The position numbers were made by a program, and so were the translations under genes. Shown one piece after another: positions 11,513 through 23,462 of a stretch of DNA of 64,000 nt. Under the pieces are notes generated by a model, which made no database searches, had not been told where the DNA came from, and worked only from the letters and a program-made list of their open reading frames with translations. The stretch comes from Phoronis australis (taxonomy: Eukaryota > Phoronida > Phoronidae): positions 67,402 through 131,401 of the forward strand of contig NMRA01000143.1 of the NCBI GenBank assembly GCA_002633005.1. The letters are read 5' to 3'. How positions within the stretch are numbered: position 1 is the stretch's first letter; each line of letters begins with the position of its first letter.

Positions 11513-13974
11513 TTAAACAAAGACACTTCACAATTTTGAACTTGGCACAATAAAATCGATCAGGGTAGTCGACGTTTCCTGTAATTCGTCGGACCAAACA
11601 ACCAGTTTAGCTACGGTCTATGACATGACAATGGCAACGGCATGTTAAGAGGGCACTGAAGAGTTAGACTGCTGCCCCGGCCAATTTGGACTGCCAAAAT
11701 ACTAAAATCTAGGGGCAAGCCAGACTTTTGGTCGTTTTTAGTTAGGTACTGCATGTAGGCCAAGTGAATGTGGCTTGTTTGTATTTGTGAACATGTTGAG
11801 AATATGAAAAGACCATTTGCTCGGCTGTAGCTGCACTCACCTGGAAGATGGTGGCCCCCTGTTGTGCATTGCTGGGTAGCTACTGAGAAATTGGCTTCTG
11901 TTTCAGGTAGCCATCAAACAAGCCAGGTTTGCAAAATATACAATTAGTTGACTGTACTTTTGGACCACGCTTTTGGTTTTGATGGGAAATTTGCGTGCAG
12001 AATCTAATGTTAGCTTTAATCGAGCATCGGCAGGGAATTGATAGTGTTGCAGTAAAAAAATGACAATTTTCGGGTTTTTGCCCCTTTTTTCTTAGTCTAC
12101 TCTATTTGTTTTTCAGTAGTAGTGAAAAGGTCAAAACTACAGGAGAGAATAAAGTGTCTGTGCTCATCTGTACACTCTTCCCCAAGTCTCGAAGGCTCAC
12201 GTTTCACAACATGAAGATTGCACTCAGTTATAACAGCAACACCGCCTATTAAGTTGAATTTTTCAGTTTTGTTGTGAACTTAGTTGTGTTGTAAGTTTTG
12301 AAATTGTGTTGTGCTGTACAGTTTACGATTTTGTTGTGAGTTTCTATATTGTGTTCGTAATTTTTCCATCACTGTGGAAAATTATTCCACGTGGATAGTC
12401 AAGAAAAAGCTTTGGATCTGAGAAACGGATTAACATGTCAAAACTCAAGCGACTGTTGAGCTCCACGTAGGCCCAGTCTTAATACAATCATAAAAATCTA
12501 AAAGGTTCAACTGGCTGCGTAAGAGGTTATTCCGTGTTTTACCAATTGTTAGTGAAACTCATGAAGCCTCGTCCCAATATTAATGTTAAGTGTCTCAGGT
12601 TGTGCACGCTCTCTGCTAACATGATGGCTATAGAGCGTATACTTTTTAAAACGTTTATTCAATGTATTAGGCATTCGTGTGTAATCAAAAAGAGCCCTAG
12701 AAATCAAATTCCGTAGCACAAATTCGCAAACTACATTTTGATAACCATTTTACAATACCCAAGACAATGCCACATACTGTGCTAAAATTTGTCCACGTGA
12801 CTGTTGTTCTTTTTGAGTTACGCCATGTTAAAAGTACTGCCAAAAAGCGAAAAATTGGACTTCTCCCGTCTTTGCAGTAGATTGTAAAAAATAAAACATT
12901 AAAGGTGGGTTTGAATGCTTTTATGCACAGAAAAGTTGCCAATCAGATAATAGTCACATTATCAAACTTTAACATCAAAGCATCTAATCACGTGATGTGG
13001 TGTAAATGTTTACATTTTCACAAAACTAAATAGATTATTTGCATTTTATTTCCCATGCATGTCATTGCGTAACTAATACATATACATTATGTTACAGATC
13101 AGTTTTACGAACGGAATATACATGTTAGCGATTTCTAGTAATTTGAAAAAGTTTTCTTTTAAAGATTTATTACAAGGAAGGCTTGGAAATGCACCCCCAG
13201 CAAGAAATTGCGAAACTACGTGACGTAACAGCTCCAACAGGTTGATTGTATCCATAGAAACATGCTATGCATTCACATCTTTCTGCTGTGCTGTGCTTCA
13301 CATGAGTAATATATGTGCATAAAACACAAACATCCATTTTAATTTAGTTTCCACAATATTTAAACTTAAATGTGGGTCGGAGTTAACCCTCGACTGTATG
13401 TATTTGGTGAGTTCAAAGCGAGTTTGAGTTGTCTCCAAATGTTACTTAAGTTTACATTAAAGTAAAACCTGTATTTCCCATGACAATACAACATGGTTAT
13501 ATGCTCAAAATACAAAACAAAGACTTTAGACATTGTTTTTCTCGAAATGGTTTTCAAAAGTGGTATTCAGTCAATTCTCTTGAATTTTGTCAAATTTTCA
13601 CGTTTTCGTAATGCTCAGAGAATTACTGTAATGATATTATGATTATCACAACAGTGTTTTGCATTTCTCTAAATAACATGGAAAATCTTCTTCAAAGCTT
13701 TAATTGCGGAACGTTCGCAGAATTTCATAAAAGACTCGATGAAATAGACATTTTGCCCTTTTTCAAGACAACAAGCATGACTTCCTCATCTCAGAATCGG
13801 ATAGAAATATTAAAATTGTGAAATGCTTGGTTTATTATGTTGATGCGTGTGCAATGATCGTGAGGCAATGGAACACTAATTTTTACATTGATACGCGTTC
13901 CGTTTGGCACAATATTGAGAGCCTATTGTCAGCAAAGATCGACTTCAAACTTAATTTGATAAAATTACGATATT
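11513..13974. other. No recognisable gene
   Basis: AT-rich sequence with only short open frames (60-82 codons) and no recognisable motif or splice-consistent exon. Confidence 0.4.
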
Positions 13975-14244
13975 TTTTGGAATCAAAATTCATAAATGCC
14001 ACGGAGTTGAACTCACGACCTGTCCGCCAGAGTGCGTGCTTAACTACTGCACCACCACGCCACTAAGAGACTATAGTTGTTCATGGTTCACGGCGTTTGC
14101 GCGCGAACCTGCTTCTTTCCGTAAAGCTTATTACACTCTTTATATTTTGTGCAACCAGTTTGTAGCAAAAGTTGTGTTTATAATAGTTTTCAGCTACGCA
14201 AAATACCAAATCCGTTTTTCGTTTTGGCATTAACCACGCGATTG
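13975..14244 (-). mobile_element. tRNA-derived SINE-like copy 2
   Basis: Read on the minus strand, this aligns with 2786-3050: both begin CAATC, share a GGATTTGGT stretch, then CACAAAATATAAA, then the tRNA-like segment. The A-box-like TGGTGCAGTAG is at 14044-14054 (reverse) and the B-box-like GAGTTCAACTCC at 14003-14014 (reverse). Downstream of the tRNA-like part the two copies diverge, so the tail boundary is not defined. Confidence 0.6.
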
Positions 14245-14591
14245 CTTTGTAAATCGTCTTAATTTTAATATTTGACAAAGAGAGAATTATTAGTTTTTGA
14301 GTGAATCAATAAGGCTTCGATTAAAATTCACATCTTACCAGCAGCTTCTGTTTCTTCATCGTCACTCAGATTCAATTTTTTTTGAAAAAATAAAATAATG
14401 TTCAGACGACGGAAACCGAGTGGTAGTGCGCAGCGCCACCGCCGGTCTCCTGGGATATCACGCACATATCGACCGGGAGCGCCATTACCTAGTCATAGTC
14501 CGTTACCATTGCGCCGGGGGTCTGAATCGGACACTTGAAATGGGGTCTGAGCCCTCCCCCCTCCCTCACACACACTAAAACTAAAACTGCA
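14245..14591. other. No gene; short GC-rich element debris
   Basis: From about 14545 onward the sequence (CCTCACACACACTAAAACTA and then a C-rich tract ending CCCCTAAATCCGCTTATG near 14646) resembles 37020-37145 and the right end of the element at 276-596. It is probably the end of a related short element running into the duplication. Confidence 0.45.
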
Positions 14592-16363
14592 CACATTGTT
14601 AAATTTTGTTTCGGCCCCCTGTCCCTCCCCCCTAAATCCGCTTATGGGGTACGCAACTGGTTTTAATATATAGAAAATGTTATAATACTATTACAAAAAA
14701 AAATAAAAAACAAAATTGAATGTTTTTATTACTTACTTCGAATCAAGTTCTATTACTGAAAAGGTATTCTGAAACATAGTAATCGTAGATCGGTAGAAAT
14801 GCAAGAACTTTGGACACTCATTCAAACATGTATATGAACCACGGCAAATAACATGTCTGAGGGCACCTGAAGGGGGTACATGGTGTATGAATGTGATTTA
14901 TGAACTTAGACTGGTAATATTGTTGATTTGTAATATTGTGTTTGATGATAAGTGATTAAAAATACAAAAGTAAAACATATTTTGTTAGTTAAGGGAAAAT
15001 AGTATAACAGCAATTTCGAAAGTAGAATCTGTTTCTACGTTTTTAATTCAGTGTTAAAGGGAAAAGATACTGATAATTAGCGAACCATTTTTACAAAAAA
15101 ACGAATTTGTAACTTCTGTAAACAACCTGCGTGTCACCTACCTGCAAATTATATCAGTTCAGAGGGCAAATTCGCTAACATCTGCACCTAACGCTGACGA
15201 GAAGGAAAATGCTCTGAACTCGAGGACATCGCCTGATCGTAGGAGAATGACGAACGGGCGAAATCTCCATGATTCAAGGTAAAATTTTATCCATTTAACT
15301 TTTAGAATCACGACACTGTCAAGGCACGATTAGATAACCCAATAAACGGCGTTATGTTTTAGGGTTCAGGGTTTCAATTTCCTTCTGATAACTAGAGACA
15401 TGCATGAAGAGAAACATGATAACGCAGAGCAATAGTCCAGTACACCCAACGTTACTGCCAAATAGTTCGCCTGGCTCAAATGATCTGACTTGATTGTTTA
15501 TCAAATTAATAAAATAACGAACAATTGATAAAGTGTATTACGATAGGAGGGTTCACTGGTGAGTTCGCTCTTATCGCTACTACTAGCGCTCCCTAGTAGC
15601 GAAAAAGCAATGATCACGTACGAAGCGTCGGAACAATGGGCAAGGGCGCCTTTCTAGCGCAATAAATTGTAAAAATCTCACTGTCTATTACACTTTGATA
15701 TTGACTGAATCACACATTTTCATTCTCACTTTATTTTTAATGAATGTGAATTTACGTATTTTATCCATTTTTAATCACGCAATTATTTCATTGCACGTCG
15801 AAAGTCATTAATTAATTAACCTTTGAAAGCCCCTTGTTGTAATATTGCAACACCACTTTTGATAATCTATAATTAACCCCCAAACCATCTTCCACTCCTG
15901 TTATTGATTGTGTACCCTCCAAGGCCATTGTTGCACTAATGCTACAGTGTGAGGGACCTCTCTTGAGAAACGAGCTAACTATTTGAATTAGAAATTCAAG
16001 ATGTCTGCCGCCATGTTGTAAGCTGTCCTGTGAGTAAAAGGTAAAGAAATTCTGTACTCAGTCCAGGTAATTTTATTATTGCAGTATAATGGATTCAAAC
16101 CATTAAATATTATGTTATTTACTGGTGTAAACCTTATTTTGAATAATGTTCTATTATCTAAGTGTGCTTGTCTTGAAAAGCCATGTTGTATAATTGCAAC
16201 ACTGGGCTCTGTCATCACCATGCCAAGACTTGTGCTTGGTCTTCTGTCTGACCTGAGGTAGGGTTAAGCCTAGTTAATGCTAAATGTTTTTAGTAAACGG
16301 TCAGCAGTTTGTTTTTTCTTTTGAACAATATATCTTTTCTTCTAAACAATATTCTAAGTTTGA

Positions 16364-17987
16364 CTTGTTAGATTTTAATTTTTGTGTAAATAAAATCAGT
16401 GGCCCATAGAAGCTACCAAAAGAGATCTTTGAACACTTTATTACAGGAATTGTATGCGAACTACTAAACATTACTAGTATATTTTACTATTATAACAAAC
16501 TTACATGTAGTATCTGAAATTTAGCAGAAGGAAAGTAGGAAGTTTTTGCTGATAATTAGAGTAATTATCATATAAAAAGTGTTTCATCTCATTGTCAGAA
16601 TAAATATTGATTAAGTAATTAGCGAGAATAGATCCATTTTAAGTTGACCAAAATTTGTGCATATGTACTTTTAAATCATGGGGTCAGACTTGTTGACATG
16701 TACTTTAATGTCAAAATCTATTTTAAATGGTGTTTACAACTTTGAGTTCTGGGGTCAAAGTACTCTAGCAATTCTAGAAAATTCTGAGAACAAACTGTAA
16801 CAGCCAATGATATGATTGGATATGATCATGTGGTTTTTATCACCCAATCACTAAATAAGTAGAATATTATGATATGAGCTTAAGTCAACAAGATATTTAG
16901 ATGCGTATAGTAGTTGAAGCATAAAGACTTGCTACAGTGTACAGAGGAAATTGTACGACAGAGCCATCTCGTGGAAGATTCTAGAAAGGATCTTGGCAAG
17001 GGCAAGGGTTAACGAACAGGAAGTTAACTAAGAGCTTGTCACTTGCATATAGAGGGTAGTAAGATACTACCTGAAGCGTTGCGTCACCAGCCAGAGACTG
17101 TGACCAGCAAGAAGAATCGCGGGTAAGTGTTGCATCACCAGAGACGGTGACCAGCAAGTACCCTGTCGCTATACAGTGTGTGTAGTTCGAAGATTCACCA
17201 ACAGGACAGTCATCCAACAAGTGGAGAGTCCTAGCTTGGAAAGCAGATAAGACATTTGATTATTTTGGTTGATTGATTAAAGTATTCTTTAAAGAGGGCT
17301 CTAGCGTAGTTACTCTTGTTTGTAGTTGATTACTTAATTAACAATAGCTTTCACTTGTCTAATTAGGGGTTATCATATAATAAATTAAATACTGGGTTTG
17401 ATTATTCACTCTCCATCTGCCCACAATCTCAAAGCATAGCTGCCTTTTAAACAAACCCACCGTCAATTGCCTGACACTCATGTTGTTTTGTAGTGATTTT
17501 CACAAATAAATGTATAGATAAACATGGGACATTTGCTACTATCAACTCCCACTGTTGCAAATATTGCAACATTGTACAAAACGAGGACATTGAGTGCAAA
17601 TTTTCTTTTAACGCTTTTCTCACCATTTAGTGACCTAACTTCAAGTGTTATTGAGCTCAAACAATTTTTAAGTACATTTTCGAACATCTGGGCTTTCTTA
17701 AGTGCTTGAATTCATATTGCATGTTTGAGATGTCTCGACTCAGGTCAGTTTTATGCCCCGGGTACTTTTCAACGGTATTAAAATACTTCGGACTCGCTCA
17801 CACCACGTTGTGAGTGTAAAAAGTTACTGAGAGACTGGATCAGAAACACATTATAGGTGTCATAAAAAATACACATTGTTAAATCACTTTTAGCCTGTTT
17901 CACATATTTTAATTCAGATCTTAAGTAAGACTTGGGTAAAAAGATTATTAGTTATTATGCTCTACAATTTCACACATAATTAAATAA
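16364..17987. other. 1624-bp segment missing from the right copy
   Basis: The right copy runs directly from AAGTTTGA to TTACTATATCCAG (about 20750-20765). The left copy has 1624 extra bases at this point, including the solo LTR. No target duplication is visible at the outer edges, so a deletion from the right copy is as likely as an insertion. Confidence 0.8.
16593..17476 (+). mobile_element. Solo LTR, family 1, copy 2
   Basis: An 884-bp block begins TGTCAGAATAAATATTG and ends GCCTGACA. It is flanked by CTCAT on both sides (16588-16592 and 17477-17481), an exact 5-bp target duplication. It matches 6309-7206 along its length, with small deletions near 17120. No internal region remains. Confidence 0.9.
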
Positions 17988-18050
17988 TTACTATATCCAG
18001 AAAGCAAGGATGTATATAAAAAGTATTGTAAAAAACTGCGTCTTTATTTT

Positions 18051-18090
18051 TCATTCGTAGCCATAAAAATCCTTTAAAAGCATCACTTGC
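18051..18090 (-). pseudogene. Duplicate terminal exon (left copy)
   Basis: This is the left-copy counterpart of the exon at 20820-20859: same acceptor (TTTTGCAG), same phase and same ending YGYE followed by a stop, with two residue changes. No first exon exists beside this copy, so if the duplication is real it is an orphan exon; if the duplication is an assembly artefact it is the other allele. Confidence 0.55.
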
Positions 18091-18673
18091 CTGCAAAATA
18101 TGCAAGTTATTTGAGACAACTTCAAAGCTTTGTTACCCGTTTTCAAGCCTTTTTATGTTTAATACTTTCATCAAATTTAAACTCCGATTACAGGTCCATG
18201 GGTGTGTCAAACATACTTCTAGTCTAAGGCTGAGGAGACAGTTTTTACAGACTTTTTAATTTTTTTCTTTGAAGACTTGGGTCATTTGAAAATGATGGAT
18301 AATCTTTCTGTTGTTTAAGAGTAATTACGGTACCATCAAAAATGCAATTTTCACAAAATATGGTAGTCATTTGAATTTATAAACGACTTGCAACATTTCA
18401 AGGCATGAGTTAAGACAATTCAGTCATTGAGAATTCAGAAAATGTAATATAATTTTATGGGTTTACAATTGATAGCAAAACAATTTTATGAAGTAAATTT
18501 GAATGAAGTTCATGAAGGTTAAGAATTACCTCACCATGCTTTTTCCCCCAGACACGATTACCTGTTATTTCCACACATTCTGTTGCACTAAATTTTACAA
18601 CTCCAACCCCCTGTGCCAACCCCCCTCTCCGCTAAGGACCTGAATAAGTAAATTAGCAAAACGACTTACATAC

Positions 18674-18863
18674 CTTTCTTTAAAAATAGCTGTCCCTTTT
18701 CAAAGGCTTTGTTCGTTGTCTCCGATATAGAAAATAGCCTTTGACAACAACTCTGCACTGGATGGGAAGATCTTGTTGGTTAGCTGCAGTCAACTGCTTA
18801 AAACCAATTTTTGTCCATTCAGGGACGGTGCATATCCACTCTGCACGGTACATGCCCTCAAAC
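18674..18863 (-). pseudogene. Duplicate second exon with a 1-base insertion (left copy)
   Basis: It matches the exon at 21456-21644 but is 190 instead of 189 bases. The extra T in the run near 18682 turns the end of the exon into an early stop after DSYF. Acceptor (TTTTTAG) and donor (GTATGT) are kept. Homopolymer length makes a sequencing error possible. Confidence 0.6.
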
Positions 18864-18980
18864 CTAAAAACCAAAGGTCATTTGAGTGAAAACAGATATG
18901 ACAGATTTCCATTTCAACGTGTAATAGATTTCCGGAAGACATAGGATAGGGAGTATACAAATAGTCTAATGCCAATGGAT

Positions 18981-18981
18981 N
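18981..18981. other. Single N exactly at the duplication junction
   Basis: The N lies between the last base of the left copy and the first base of the right copy. This position suggests a scaffold join rather than a biological boundary. Confidence 0.9.
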
Positions 18982-20819
18982 CACATTGTTAAATTTTGTT
19001 TCGGCCCCCTGTCCCTCCCCCCTAAATCCGCTTATGGGGTACTCAACTGGTTTTAATATATAGAAAATGTTATAATACTATTACAAAAAAATTTAAAAAC
19101 AAAATTGAATGTTTTTATTAATTACTTCGAATCAAGTTCTATTACTGAAAAGGTATTCTGAAACATAGTAAACGTAGATCGGTAGAAATGCAAGAACTTT
19201 GGACACTCATTCAAACATGTATATGAACCACGGCAAATAACATGTCTGAGGGCACCTGAAGGGGGTACATGGTGTATGAATGTGATTTATGAACTTGGAC
19301 TGGTAATATTGTTGATTTGTAATATTGTGTTTGATGATAACTGATTAAAAATACAAAAGTAAAACATATTTTGTAAGTTCAGGGAAAATAGTATAACACA
19401 GCATTTTCGAAAGTAGAATCTGTTTCTACGTTTTTAATTCAGTGTTAAAGGGAAAAGACACTGATAATTAGCACACCATTTTTACAAAAAAACGAATTTG
19501 TAACTTCTGTAAACTACCTGCGTGTCACCTACCTGCAAATTATATCAGTTCAGAGGGCAAATTCGCTAACATCTGCACCTAATGCTGACGAGAAGGAAAA
19601 TGCTCTGAACTCGAGGACATCGCCCGATTGTATGAGAATGACGAACGTGCGAAATCTCCATGATTCAAGGTAAAATTTTATCCATTTATCTTTTATAATC
19701 ACGACACTGTCAAGACACGATTAGATAACCCAATAAACGGCGTTATGTTTTAGGGTTCAGGGTTTCAATTTCCTTCTGATATCTAGAGACATGCAAGAAG
19801 AGAAACATGATAACGCAGAGCAATAGTCCAATACACCCAACGTTACTGCCAAATAGTTCACCTGGCTCAAATGATCTGACTTGATTGCTTATCAAATTAA
19901 TAAAATAACGAACAATTGATAAAGTGTAGTACGATAGGAGGGTTCACTGGTGAGTTCGCACTTATCGCTACTACTAGCGCTCCCTAGTAGCGAAAAAGCG
20001 ATGACCACGTACGAAGCGTCGGAACAATGGGCAAGGGCGCCTTTGCAGCGCAATAAATTGTAAAAATCTCACTGTCTATTACGCTTTGATATTGACTAAA
20101 TCACACATTTTCATTCTCACTTTATTTTTAATGAATGTGAATTTACGTATTTCATCCATTTTTAATCACGCAATAATTTTATTGCACGTCAAAAGTCATT
20201 AATTAATTAACCTTGGAAAGCCCCTTGTTGTAATATTACAACACAACTTTGATAATCTATAATTAACCCCCAAATCATTTCCACTCCTGTTATTGATTGT
20301 GTACCCTCCAAGGCCCATTGTTGCACTAATGCTACAGTGTGAGGGACCTCTCTTGAGAAACGAGCTAACTATTTGAATTGGAAATTCAAGATGTCTGCCG
20401 CCATGTTGTAAGCTGTCCTGTGAGGAAAAGGCAAAGACATTCTGTACTCAGTCCAGGTAATTTTATTATTGCAGTATAATGGATTCAAACCATTAAATAT
20501 TATGTTATTTACTGGTGTAAACCTTATGTTGAATAATGTTCTGTTATCTAAGCGTACGTGTCCTGAAAAGTCGTGTTGCGTAATTGCAACACTGGGTTCT
20601 GTCATCACCATGCCAACACTTGTGCATACTCTTCTGTCTGACTCTAGGTGGGGTTAATGCTCAATTAATGCTAAATGTTTTTAGTAAACGGTCAGCAGTT
20701 TGTTTTTTTCTTTTAAACAATATATCTTTTCTTCTAAACAATATTTTTAAGTTTGATTACTATATCCAGAAAGCAAGGGTGTATATAATGAGTATTGTAA
20801 AAAACTGCGTCTTTGTTTT

Positions 20820-20859
20820 TCATTCGTAGCCATAACAATTCTTTAAAAGCATCACTTGC
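20820..20859 (-). CDS. Small three-exon gene, exon 3 (terminal)
   Basis: The acceptor ATACTTTGCAG precedes 40 coding bases that end in a stop. The exon needs two bases from the previous exon, and exon 2 supplies AG, so the join reads KER-QVMLLK and ends YGYE. The short C-terminus is the least certain part of the model. Confidence 0.45.
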
Positions 20860-21455
20860 CTGCAAAGTATGCAAGTTATTTGAGACAACTTCAAACCTTT
20901 GTTACCCGTTTTCAAGCCTTTTTATGTTTAATACTTTCATCAAATTTAAACTCCGATTACAGATCCATGGGTGTGTCAAACATACTTCCGGTCTAAGGAT
21001 GAGGAGACAGTTTTTTCAGACTTTTTAATTTTTTTCTAATAGAAGATATGGAGACTTGGGTCATTTGAAAATGATGGATAATCTTTCTGTTGTTTAAGAG
21101 TAATTACGGGACCATCAAAAATGCAATTTTCACAAAATATGGTAGTCATTTGAATTAATGAACGACTTGCAACATTTCAAGGCACGAGCTAAGACAATTC
21201 AGTCATTGTGAATTCAGAAAATGTAATATGATTTTATGGGTTTACAATTGATAGCAAAACAATTTTATGAAGTAAATTTGAATGAAGTTCATGAAGGTTA
21301 AGAATTACCTCACCATGCTCTTTCCCCCAGACACTATTACCTGTTATTTTCACACAATCTGTTGCACTAAATTTTACAACTCCAACCCCCTGTGCCAACC
21401 CCCCCCCCCTCCGCTAAGGACCTGAATAAGTAAATTAGCAAAACGACTTACATAC

Positions 21456-21644
21456 CTTTCTTTAAAATAGCTGTCCCTTTTCAAAGGCTTTGTTCGTTGT
21501 CTCCGGTATAGAAAATAGCCTTTGACAACAAATCTGCACTGGATGGGAAGATCTTGTTGGTTAGCTGCAGTCAACTGCTTAAAACCAATTTTTGTCCATT
21601 CAGGGACGGTGCATATCCACTCTGCACGGTACATGCCCTCAAAC
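21456..21644 (-). CDS. Small three-exon gene, exon 2
   Basis: This exon has a strong acceptor (GGTTTTTAG) and donor (AAAG then GTATGT). It enters and leaves in phase 2 and encodes about 62 residues, starting FEGMYRAEWICTVPEW and ending RTKPLKRDSYFKE. It is rich in W, Y, K and R and has no cysteine pattern or membrane segment. I do not recognise the family. Exon 1 fits its phase exactly. Its duplicate at 18674-18863 carries one extra T. Confidence 0.6.
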
Positions 21645-22079
21645 CTAAAAACCAAAGGTCATTTGAGTGAAAACAGATATGACAGATTTCCATTTCAACG
21701 TGTAATAGATTTCCGGAAGACATAGGATAGGGAGTATACAAATAGTCTAATGCCAATGGATGTTTGTCACGTACCCTTTGCCATTGGGCTTGGATTGTAA
21801 TCTTAAGTTAACCAATAGGCCTATCGAGTTGACAGCAAAAACTTTCAGCATTGATTGATGTAACTGTCACTGATAAACCTGTAAGAAATCATTCCAAACA
21901 TTAATGATACTGCTTTGATGTACGAAAAGACCCCGAGTGCAACGTCAAGTATCGTAACACAACAAACAAAGATTAACCCGACTGGCGACTGCCGTGAAGT
22001 CGACATCGGCGAGTACCTCAGTTAACAGGCATCAGTAGAACAAACATGGAATAATCGTTAAAATAATCACAAATCTTAC

Positions 22080-22171
22080 CTTTGTATAAGGTCGTGCTTT
22101 CTTCCTCCCATAGAAGAACCCTTTTCACTAATCTCAGATTCAGTTGGCACGGATGCAAGCCATTTCACCAT
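22080..22171 (-). CDS. Small three-exon gene, exon 1 (start)
   Basis: The ATG at 22171-22169 opens a frame beginning MVKWLASVPTESEISEKG and running to a GTAAGA donor. It leaves two bases (AG), which fits exon 2 and gives the join LIQR-FEGMYR. The predicted protein is about 105 residues: a polar N-terminus, a W-rich core and a basic tail. There is no signal peptide or known domain. The three exons agree in phase and have good splice signals, which is the main support. TTTAAATA lies directly upstream of the ATG and CpG-rich sequence continues to about 22250, so the promoter is probably there. Confidence 0.6.
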
Positions 22172-22559
22172 GTATTTAAAGGGCTCGCGAAATCGAGGCT
22201 GCTTAATCTATCACCACTAGTACACGCGCGCCCTCTAGTTAATGTAAATTTTCTGAATAGTCCCATTAATTACGCTTGCATGCCGAATACTCACACTGTG
22301 TTTTTTCTTTCTTGCAGATAACCGTTTGTTTGGTTTTACTTTTTCAACGCTTTTTCAGTACCTCTTTTATAACGCATATTCGGACACTTTTTTCATCGCC
22401 CGTAACTCTGACGACTGTCCTTTGCCAATGCTGCACCGAGTATAGTGTGTTGTGCAAACGGCCTCTCCAGTTATATTCTTCAATTCCTCCCTGTAGCCAG
22501 ACGCGGCTAAAGATATGTTCTTTGATAAAATAATTAACAAAGGTACATAATAATTAGAA
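22172..22559. other. Probable promoter region, then no recognised feature
   Basis: The first 80 bases are relatively CpG-rich (GCGCGCGTGTAC on the minus strand) and lie upstream of the minus-strand gene. The rest shows no feature. Confidence 0.3.
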
Positions 22560-22639
22560 ATGCCGGGCTCAACATAGACCCTTGACGTGTCCCAATGGCG
22601 TTATCAAATAATTCAGACAGGCCTCCATCTGTTTTCACG

Positions 22640-23040
22640 CAAGGTCTCAGTTACTGTGCATACTTTTCAAAATCGTCAGATAATTGTCATGTAAACCTAA
22701 TTCTTGTAACCTGTGCCATATCAACTTTTGTGAAATATTATCGAAAGCACGGAAGAAATCAACAAAAAGAGCACAAAATTGTCCCCTTCTTTTTGAAATG
22801 TATTTCTGCACCATACCTTGTAAAGTAAAGTTTTGATCCTATAAACCTTCCTGAATCGAGCTGGAGATTCATAGAACAAATTGTTTTCAGTTGCCCAAAT
22901 GGTAAGGCAATTGCTTATGGTTTTAGTAATTATTTTTTCAACTGCAGACATCAACGCAACACAGCAATAGTTGCCTAGGACATTAATTGAACCCTGTTTA
23001 AATAATGGGCAGATTACAGCATCGCATCATACCCGTCGGT
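22640..23040 (-). pseudogene. Decayed LINE reverse transcriptase, N-terminal half
   Basis: Minus-strand frames reconstruct the start of a non-LTR reverse transcriptase: PLFKQGS, then GNYCCVALMSAVEKII, NNLFYESPARFRK, and in another frame ALFVDFFRAFD and WHRLQELGLHDNYL. These correspond to the PIFKKG..NYR..SLLS, N.L...Q.GFR and LFVDF.KAFD blocks of LINE enzymes. At least one frame change separates the FRK and FVDF blocks, and the catalytic YADD region is absent. It lies head to head with the plus-strand LINE remnant at 23463-24627; the two cover different parts of the enzyme and need not be one element. Confidence 0.8.
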
Positions 23041-23462
23041 AATCACCAGGAGTCAATATCTTACTAAGTATTAGAATCAGCACAGTCTTGCTGCTGGAGT
23101 ATTTCATTTTATTTGCTGGTTTAAAAGTGGAGTTATCGACCGGTGCACTGTAGACAGGCTGCGGCAAAGCATTCATTGGTTCAGCCGTGGCGTAAACCAG
23201 TGGTACACTGTAGACAGGCTCCCACTCAATATTCACCAAAAAAGCACCTTTGCAATCAAATACATTACCGCGCCACTCGCTTCCTGTCCGTTCAGTACAC
23301 CCTCTTGTTTCATTTTGAGTTCAGTTTCTCTCTCACAAATTTGAAGTAGCTCTTTATGTACGATGAATTGTTTTTCTTTCATGGCTACTTCTTCCCGAAT
23401 TTCTAAAACTGTCTGCTCTACTCTGAGTATCTACAACATACCCCTGACCACCGTGGAATTGA
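23041..23462. other. No gene; short direct repeat
   Basis: The phrase CACTGTAGACAGGCT occurs twice, near 23145 and 23207, about 62 bases apart. Nothing else is recognised. Confidence 0.4.

Larger units (their letters stand above)
14592..18980. repeat. Direct duplication, left copy (partner 18982-21760)
   Basis: The block from CACACATTGTTAAATTTTG to GTCTAATGCCAATGGAT recurs at 18982-21760 in the same order, with a few percent substitutions and small indels. The 1.6-kb size difference is explained by one indel (16364-17987). The copies are separated by one N. A shared open frame at 15100-15278, ending at a GTAAAA donor, is also found in the right copy and at 53624 onward, but substitutions include many amino-acid changes. 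See the findings for the reading that these are two haplotypes. Confidence 0.9.
18982..21760. repeat. Direct duplication, right copy (partner 14592-18980)
   Basis: It repeats the left copy without the 1.6-kb segment and its LTR. The right edge (GCCAATGGAT) continues into unique sequence that holds the first exon of the minus-strand gene, so only this copy is linked to a full gene. Confidence 0.9.
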
